Source: Syncephalis plumigaleata (taxonomy: Eukaryota > Zoopagomycota > Zoopagomycetes > Zoopagales > Piptocephalidaceae). From it: a DNA stretch of 23,241 nucleotides. The translations under genes were made by a program, and so were the position numbers. Position 1 is the stretch's first letter, and each line of letters opens with the position of its first letter. The stretch lies in the NCBI GenBank assembly GCA_025201365.1, contig JAIXMF010000214.1, positions 1 through 23,241 of the forward strand, written 5' to 3'. Below, in pieces: positions 15,854 through 23,241 of this stretch. The notes under the pieces are model-generated. The model worked only from the letters and a program-made list of their open reading frames with translations. It did not search any database and was not told the origin of the DNA.

Positions 15854-17459
15854 TTATTGAGGAATCAATGCTTGGAATATCTTCCATATGGCGTGTATTG
15901 CATCGTCAATATGCTCTACTTGCGTGTCTCGTCCTGTACTGAATCTAATAGAAAGACGTCCAATAGATTCAGGTACTTGCATGGCACGTAAAACTCCCGA
16001 GATACTAGTAATAAATTGATTAATGAATAACAATTCTATTGTACCAGTTGAACAATTCATCCATGATCTTTTGTTGACTTACTTGTTACTACTGGATCCC
16101 GAATGACATGCTGAACCTGCACTCACATAAATGTTCTCCTGTGCCAGCCTAGTCACTAGATCGTTTGACGATGGCCATTCAACTTTTTGTTTAGTTGTTG
16201 TTGCCGCTGTTGTATCCATCGGCACAATAGAGAAATACGTTGTATTTGACACGCGGTTGGTCTCCTCGCCATGTATAAGCACCTGGCAATGAGGCGGCGC
16301 TCGTAGACGTAGATTCGTTTCAAATAATTGTTGTAGCATTCGCATATGATGTACCGTTGATTCAAGCAACTCTTGTGCCATGAAACATGCCTATTATTAT
16401 TATCACGTAATTAGTGATCCTAGTCTACCATGTCTATTCAATCTCACACCTTGCCTAGACCGGCTAACATGGCTGTATTCTCCGTGCTATTCCAGTGTAT
16501 TAATAACGATGATGATGATTCAATGATATTCGTATATAATTTACCCTGCTCTAAGTCCACGCTCCTGTCCTCCACCTAGGAATATCGGCACTAATGGTGT
16601 TTGCCTCGTAGCAAGTCCACGTACATAGAGTGCACCCACACGTGGACCATAAAACTATAGCGAGATTAGTTGTAATGATTCATTACCCATGATTCATTAC
16701 TATTATGATTACCTTATGTCCAGCAATAGTAAGATAATCAGCATCAAGCTGGTTCACCTGTACACGTAGTTTACCAATCGCTTGAGCTGCATCAACATGA
16801 ACGTAAATACGCGATAGCGAACGTGTCACTTCATATTGACGTAGCGTCTTAGTCAACTGAGCAATATCCATGATGACACCCGCCTCATTCTGCACCAGCA
16901 TTACCGATACTAATCGTGTATTTGGTGTGATCAACGCGAGTGTGCCCTCTATGTCAAGTTGACCCGATGACTGAAGTGGTGCATAGGATACTTGTAGCTT
17001 GCCGTTGTCGCTATAAGCTTGCGCGGGTGCTTGTACTGAAGGATGTTCCGCCGCAGATATTACTACATGACTATCATGAAATGTCTGGATTATCGAGTGC
17101 AATACCGTATGATTTGACTCGGTGCCACCCGATGTAAATAGAATATCTATCGATTGTTACATGAATATTAAACTGCTGAACAGTGAGCATACGCGTATAT
17201 ACTATCATGGCAATACCTTGTTCTGGTGCATCAATTACTGCAGCCACTTGTTGACGTGCTTGTTCAATTACTTGTTTTGCTTTACGGCCTTTATATCATT
17301 CCTGTTAATATAACCACGCTATTATTCTTAATATATGTCATTACCAGCTGGTGAAGCAGAACTAGGATTGGCCCATGCTTCGTTTAGAGTCTCCGTGATA
17401 GTACGAACTACTTGTAAATCAACCGGTGTGGTTGCATTATAGTCAAAGTAAAGAGACAT
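15854..17459 (-). CDS. Class V aminotransferase-fold cysteine desulfurase / selenocysteine lyase-like enzyme, 7 exons, 408 aa
   Basis: A PLP enzyme that removes S or Se from cysteine or selenocysteine. Minus-strand exons: 17459-17345, 17288-17217, 17146-16713, 16654-16545, 16486-16450, 16390-16083, 16004-15854. The sum is 1,227 nt, intact. Landmarks: [14 protein letters not shown] at the start, [44 protein letters not shown], and the PLP-lysine in [19 protein letters not shown]. Next is [18 protein letters not shown], then the catalytic-loop cysteine in SAGSACHSG and [11 protein letters not shown] near the end. It resembles animal-type SCLY more than mitochondrial NFS1: no presequence is visible and the second exon block starts at the substrate fold. 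The exact substrate cannot be read from sequence. It is divergent with GCP5 across 444 bp. Confidence 0.9.
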
Positions 17460-17903
17460 GGTGTAATGAATAGACAAGACCAGATAAATAGAATGACGTC
17501 AAATGGATGAATCGCGTAACTAATTAAAACAAACAATTGAACTAGACGGTCTCCTCGATTTCTTTCCTTTTTCTTCCTTCCTCCTTACACTGGTCAATCA
17601 CCATGACACAACGTGTAAAAGACGTGAATCACTTTACGCACGAATTAATCACGCTATTCATAGGTGCAGAGGTACTAGTTAAATAGCACACACTTATACG
17701 CAATAATAGCTAAGAAATGTGTATACTAGCGTGGTACCAGTGACTACAAGCAATGTTGGAAGTTTATTCAAACCGAATTAAATGCCTATCGTTATTCTCA
17801 AGTGGATAGCACGCAATGTAAACAAAGATATACAGGGTAACTAGCTGAAGATAGTATATAAGAATAGTGGCTACAAATACTATCGTGTAGATTAGCGGAG
17901 AAA
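17460..17903. promoter_or_regulatory. Divergent promoter region between the SCLY-like and GCP5-like genes
   Basis: No gene is seen. TATATAA at 17855-17861 lies 43 nt before the GCP5 ATG. A pyrimidine tract (TTTCTTTCCTTTTTCTTCCTTCC near 17560-17582) sits on the other side. Confidence 0.5.
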
Positions 17904-20900
17904 ATGTCAGCTCATTCTCAACAAGTTAAAGCGAATACGCTATTAGCATCGTATACGCGATTATTTCAGTTATGGCATCCTGTAGATCAGGTAAGCAAAT
18001 GAATAATGACTATTTACGATACAATATAATGTACTAATTGCATATTAGATGTTACCTCATAATGTTCTATTCTTGTTGTTGGAACTCTCGCAATCACCTA
18101 CCAATGCAGCGTATTCACCTAGTTCAATGGCTAACAATATTGTAAATTATCAAAAGTTAACATGGGAAGACATTGTTAAAGAATCACCATTAAAGGGCGA
18201 GCACTGGGAGATACCGAGTTATACATCGGATACAGAGGATGATTACGAGAGTGATTACGAAGTAGCAGTAACAGCAGTAGATTCAACGAGTAATACCAAT
18301 GTAAGTGTTGAAATGTATAGAAGCAATTGCAACGGGATAGTAGTGCTAATCTTCATTGACATTAATCAAAGAAACATCGAACGACGCAACAACAACAACA
18401 ACAACAAGACAATATTGCGAGTAATAATAATTTGATAGTGCGACGTGAGCAATATCGATTCATCCTAGATCGACTAGTTCAACAGCAGTACTGGCAATTA
18501 AAGTCATCTAATTTGATATCTACTACAGGTATATATATATATATATATGGATTAGTAACATGATGATATTAACATATTAATTGATTCATTAGAGTTCGAG
18601 TTTTATAAAGCAGACACTTTAGGTAAGTGATTTACATTGCCTATATTATTTATTCACCAAGAGAGATAGCACCAACATTGAATAGAATGATGCGTGAATC
18701 TGTCGAGTATCTTCCATTACAGCGTGAAAACTATATCACGGAAAGAGATCTCATTCGAGAGGTACTATTCATGTTGATGGGTCGATCCTGTTTTCTATTC
18801 AAACATGAGGATAGAATGATTAAAGTAAGTAGATATGACTATTAACAATGTGGATAGTATTAAGATGACTAACAATATGCCCTATAGATATTGAATGAGG
18901 CTCAATTAAAGCATCTGAGTCAAGGTGGACTACTATCATTATTGAAGTCCTTCGCCAGTAATGGAGCAATGATCCATACAGCTCGTACATACGCGTTAAC
19001 GTAGGTGTGGATGCACAACGATTCACGACCATGTATATTGACAATATCATGACATCTAGGATATTAACCATGGGAACTGAACCAAAAAGTCGAGTAAGCG
19101 AAGCATTTGCCGCAGCCATTTACGATGAATTAGTCGAATTAGATAGAGTATTGAGTCAACTAGAGCAAGTGTATATCAATGATGATATGAAGTCAGGTAA
19201 TACTAGTAATAGCAATATTAGTAGTAGTAATAGTAGTAATAATAACTTACAAGCATGTATAGACATTGTCATATCACTATTAAGACTAGAATCGACATTA
19301 AAAGAGCGATTTATTCTGTTCCATGAATTAGGCAAAATACTTGACTGTATTAATACTGAAGGTAATAGTAATGTATATCGTATGATTACAACAACTAAAA
19401 GCATGAATAGATGCTGCCATTTATGCAACAAGTATACTGGATCAACTTTATTACACGGCAGAACATCAATTATACCTAGGATCTACGGAGATCTATCATT
19501 TTATGCAACGTTTATGGCGTAAATCACTTGTACCCTATCTTGAAATAATGTACATATGGCTATGTAATGGTGAATTGGATGATGAGTTCAACGAATTTGC
19601 TATTAAAAGGTAGATAGTTGATTATTGATTTGAGTAAAGAAGGTGAATACTAATCAATCTACATAAGAAATACAGATGTTTCCTTACGATCAAGTCAGTA
19701 TTGGTCAAATGGATTTGTGCTAAAACCTACGCATAACTGTTGTCCGTCATTCTTTCAACCAGTTATTCAATCAATACTGATTACTGGTAAAATGAGATGC
19801 TTACTAAGACAAATAGATACACAAACAGTAAGTGATTACATATCTATAATTGAAATGATTTAGTAAATTATTATTATTAGTCTACAGATACATCTAGTGA
19901 TTGGATGAATACGTTTAAGCAAGCATTGGAACAACAACAAGGGAAAGATCGTTCCTCAATCGAGTATACCATTAGTACCACTGTAAATGAAGAAGGAGAG
20001 TATAATAATGTATTGCAGCATATGTTTCCTGTTCATTCATCCGCATTACCTACATTGAATGATACTCGAACAAGTAGTGCAGCAGACAATGTGTCACACT
20101 CTGATACGAGTAAACATAACAATGTTGATCAATGGATACCATTGACTGCTCGTCTCGCCTCAGCATTTGACGCGTTAGTAGTTGCACCGAGAGAGAATAC
20201 AAGTCGTTTATTACTCGATACACTGATTAACAAGCATCATCTATGGCGTAAATTTGATGGACTATTCGGATTCTATTACATGCTAGCGGGACAGTCATGG
20301 CATAGATTTTGCGATGCACTATTCACAAAGGTAAAGAATGCAAAGTAAACAACCAATGAATAATGGCATTGTAATAACTTTATGTACTCGATTACTCTCT
20401 AGATGGATAGTGAATCCATGTGGGCAGATCGTCAATTCATTAACCATTTACTAATCGATGCAATCTACGACGATGTTAATCTGGATGAACGATGTGTTTC
20501 TGCATGGATTAGAACGACTACAGATGTCGATTTCGATCAAGATATACGTGTACTACAAATACTGGATTTTGACTATTCAGTAAGTAATAATGAGCTTATC
20601 TTCTCTATAACTAACACTGCCATCTGTTAATGATAGATCCCATGGCCTATCAATAATATCATTAGACCTACAAGCTTTAGTATTTATCGTAAAATTACCA
20701 ATTTACTATTACAAGTGAGACGGGCGCGTTACTTGATTGAACGACCGGAATACTTCAAGTACAAGTTCATTCGAGAGGATGTCACTAGTGGTCTATTCTA
20801 CGCGTTACGTATGCGTTTATTAGCATTTACTCATGGTTTCTACAATTATCTAATGACTACCGTAAGATGATGATGATAATGACACATTGTGTAGTCTAAG

Positions 20901-21437
20901 TATTAGTGAATTAATAATAGATTTGTATGTATGTGTTCTACTAGGTGTTACATTCGGAAAGTCAACAAATTCTTAAGGAAATGAAGGAATCCATGGATAT
21001 CGACATTATTATCCAGTTGTATGAACAGCACACTTTACTCGTACGCGATCGTTGTCTACTCAATGAAAAGGTATTAATTATATTAGTAGTCATTTCATTC
21101 CTATATTAATCATTTATACTAGGCTACTATTATTCTACAATCGGTTCTATCCCTTTTGGAGGCATGCTCACAGTTACGCCGATTGTTCAGACAATATGTC
21201 GTTGTTAGTGATCGTACACTTAGAAGCATGCCTGGTTTTCATGATGCATTAACTGCATTAGCATCTGAATTTGAACGTACTCGTTCATTCGTTGAAATAT
21301 CTCTACGCGTAATAGCACGAGCAGGTGGTTTCCAACATTGTAAGTGTAATAAGTGATATGTTAACATTTACTACAAAAATACTAATCATGCTTGTTGTAC
21401 ATTAGTGGAAGTATTGGCACTGCTTATTGCCAATTAA
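17904..21437 (+). CDS. Gamma-tubulin complex component, GCP5-like (Spc97/Spc98 family), 15 exons, 893 aa
   Basis: This is a structural subunit of the gamma-tubulin ring complex, which nucleates microtubules at organising centres. Exons: 17904-17990, 18049-18300, 18372-18528, 18593-18622, 18670-18824, 18888-19000, 19060-19361, 19411-19609, 19668-19827, 19881-20330, 20403-20579, 20637-20861, 20945-21070, 21123-21339, 21406-21437. They total 2,682 nt, in frame. The GRIP1 part has ITERDLIREVLFMLMGRS. A mid-region has LWRKSLVPYLEIMYIWLCNG with ELDDEFNEFAIKR and a YWSNGFVL block. The GRIP2 part has PINNIIRPTSFSIYRKITNLLLQVRRARYLI and ends RAGGFQH-LEVLALLIAN. The acidic DTEDDYESDYE near residue 90 and the overall order favour GCP5 over GCP2-4. 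Exon 3 encodes polyglutamine and exon 7 Ser/Asn repeats, both low complexity. The 49-nt intron at 19362-19410 is needed to keep frame. Confidence 0.88.
18529..18549. repeat. (TA)n microsatellite in a GCP5 intron
   Basis: GTATATATATATATATATGG: about nine TA units directly at the donor of the third GCP5-like intron. Confidence 0.8.
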
Positions 21438-21780
21438 CTAATAACACGACGTATAATCTCAACATTTGTTTACTAGTTGCCATATCAAATAGATTGAATC
21501 ATAATGTATATTAAATAAACAGTATTCGCGATAAATGTTAATGTCGATAGTAATAATAAGCATGCACGCATTTGGTAATAGGGTCAAGGATAAGGAACAA
21601 CATCGGGAATATTTAATCAGGTGATAATCGCATGACGATATTGCCTCTACTCTTCTATACACGCTTCCTTCCAACTCTTTCATCTACTTCCACTTCTACT
21701 CTACTCTACTCTACTCATTAACCTTTGTGCTTAAACTGAAAAAGACACTGCATCTATCGTCTCTTCATTGATACTACACC
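21438..21780. other. Intergenic: GCP5 3' end and CAP promoter
   Basis: No gene is seen. The CAP leader holds TTCTACTCTACTCTACT (21694-21710), identical to 7749-7765 in the leader of the micro-exon gene. Confidence 0.5.
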
Positions 21781-23241
21781 ATGGCTGAACACCCAACACT
21801 TGCCTCTCTATTGAACCGTCTAGAGTTGGCCACGGAACGACTGGAGGACTTATCGCTCTCGGGTAACTTGAATGGCAGTGCAGGTGGTGCTGGACGTGCA
21901 GTCGGACGTTCTATCAAGAAGAACGCGGATGCCGTTCAAGCTACCGTGCCCGCATCAGTCGAGAGTTACGATGAGATTATCAATGGCTCGCTTAAAACGT
22001 ACCTAGAGCAATCTGAGGAAATTGGCGTTTTAGTCAAGGAACAGGTACGATAACCGCTATTACCCGTCTATTAGTACTAATGACATAGTATATAAATATA
22101 TGTATATAGAGTCTAGCGGTACAGCGTTTATTCCAAATTCAACGTCAATTTATTCTTATAGCGTCGCAGTCGAAGAAGCCCGACTTTGAATCGGCAACGT
22201 TCACCGAGTTGATCACCCTACTCAGCAAGCGATGAACACCATTTGTGCTTATCGCAACGAAACCGAGGATCTCCCTTCTTCAACCATTTGTCTACGGTTA
22301 GTGAGGGTATCTCGGCATTAGGCTGGATCACCGTGGTAAGTGGCATCATCATTGTCATCATTTAATGTGGAATAAAAAGTGTCACTACTAACAAGTAATG
22401 TAAATGTAGGAACCTGCACCGCACCTTATGTCGGTGAAATGAAAGATAGCGCTCATTTCTACGCTAATCGTGTATTAAAAGACTACAAGGAAGAGTGAGT
22501 ATACATATGTATGTGTATATATATACAGAACTAATAATGGCAAATAGCGATCCAAAACACGTGAAATGGTCCAATGCATTCATGGCCATTCTCGAGGAAT
22601 TACAAAACTACGTAAAGGTCTACCATACGACTGGTCTAGTATGGAATCCCAATGGTAAAGATGCACAGGAAGTTGCCGGTAAGTCAATTGGAATAAACGC
22701 GACTATCACTGTCGGCTAAGTCAGCTGCGCGTGTATGTTCACTAGCTTCATTGGTGGATCTCCAAGTAGCTCGGCTAAACGTACTCGTCCACCGTGCCAC
22801 CTCGTCATGATCGTGCTCAATCGCAGCTGGTGAATCAGCTAGCGGTAATCAGGATACAGCAGCATCAGCAGCAACAGGAACACCACCAAGTAGGGCAGCC
22901 CTATTTAGTGCTATTAATTCGGGTGAAGGTATTACCTCCGGTTTACGTAAAGTGAACAAATCCGATATGACCCACAAGAATCCAGAACTACGCGGTTCAA
23001 GTGTGGTACCAGCATCACCCGCTGCCAGTAAGTAGAATTGTCACATTATCTAATAGTATTTAGCAATTAGTAACAATTTATGATAATAGCATCTTCGACA
23101 CCATCTACTACACAGCAGAAACGATCACCACGTACCGTACTTGAAGGCAAGAAATGGATTGTTGTAAGTAATTGATGATGACTAAAGTGTAATCATGTAT
23201 ATAACATGTAATCATCAATCATCATTATTATTACGTAGGAA
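21781..23241 (+). CDS. Cyclase-associated protein (CAP/Srv2), 3' truncated by window, with apparent 1-nt deletions
   Basis: CAP recycles cofilin-bound actin monomers and, in fungi, binds adenylyl cyclase through its N-terminal coiled coil. Exons: 21781-22044 (LASLLNRLELATERLEDL and VESYDEIINGSLKTYLE), 22110-22335, 22410-22494, 22548-22678, one from about 22720 to 23027, 23090-23163, and the first codon of the next at 23239. The helical domain reads SLAVQRLFQIQRQFILIA, then FFNHLSTVSEGISALGWITV, and DDPKHVKWSNAFMAIL. The proline-poor linker is followed by the actin/WH2-side block LFSAINSGEGITSGLRKV with THKNPELR. The final KKWIV begins the beta-sheet CARP domain. The frame is lost at about 22216 (CCC), 22273 (CCC) and 22417-22424. 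Adding one base at each restores it, and exon 2 then becomes whole codons. A further slip is likely near 22780-22850. Strong protein conservation argues for base-call errors over decay. Confidence 0.82.

Noticed and set aside
19362-19520. Frameshift in the GCP5-like gene
   Set aside because: A 49-nt intron (19362-19410) accounts for the change of frame and restores the conserved LWRKSLVPYLE block.

Overview
The window is nuclear DNA of an intron-dense eukaryote, most likely an early-diverging fungus. The evidence is short GT-AG introns (about 45-85 nt) with yeast-like TACTAAC/TACTAAT branch boxes, a Na,K-type P-ATPase of the fungal kind, a GCP5-type gamma-tubulin complex gene and Fanzor/TnpB-like relics. 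I cannot name the species. All exon models below were spliced by eye from splice signals and protein family conservation. For five of the six recognised family genes that lie wholly or largely in the window the exon lengths sum to whole codons or to whole codons after small, located indels.

Layout: 1-1024 (+) C-terminal end of a Na,K-ATPase alpha-like pump; 1461-3243 (+) UBA3, the catalytic half of the NEDD8 E1; 3401-4187 (-) MCTS1/Tma20; 4672-6322 (-) an F-box protein gene with two apparent one-base frameshifts; 6422-6793 (+) a C-terminal remnant of a Fanzor/TnpB-like nuclease; 7827-10149 (+) a micro-exon gene; 10411-11659 no recognisable gene; 11660-12073 a run of consecutive hairpins; 12501-15246 (-) glutamate-cysteine ligase; 15472-15627 (-) a second Fanzor-like remnant; 15854-17459 (-) a selenocysteine-lyase/cysteine-desulfurase family enzyme; 17904-21437 (+) a GCP5-like gamma-tubulin complex protein; 21781-end (+) cyclase-associated protein (CAP/Srv2), cut by the window edge and carrying several apparent one-base deletions.

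The exciting part is 7827-10149. A normal first exon encodes a signal peptide and a Kex2-type Arg-Arg site. It is followed by 26 micro-exons: two of 3 nt in phase 1, one of 5 nt, then 23 successive exons of exactly 3 nt in phase 0, so each encodes a single amino acid. The last exon supplies one Arg codon and the stop. The 24 introns from 8168 onward are homologous copies of one roughly 80-nt intron. Spliced, the product is a 59-residue precursor of a secreted four-cysteine peptide, and the whole mature peptide comes from micro-exons. The 1+3+3+5 nt arithmetic sets the frame exactly, no codon is a stop, and the stop falls in the final exon. Read naively, the region looks like a non-coding minisatellite, which is how gene finders would miss it.

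The remaining genes are unrelated housekeeping functions (ion transport, neddylation, translation re-initiation, glutathione synthesis, sulfur/selenium transfer, microtubule nucleation, actin turnover) with no operon-like logic.
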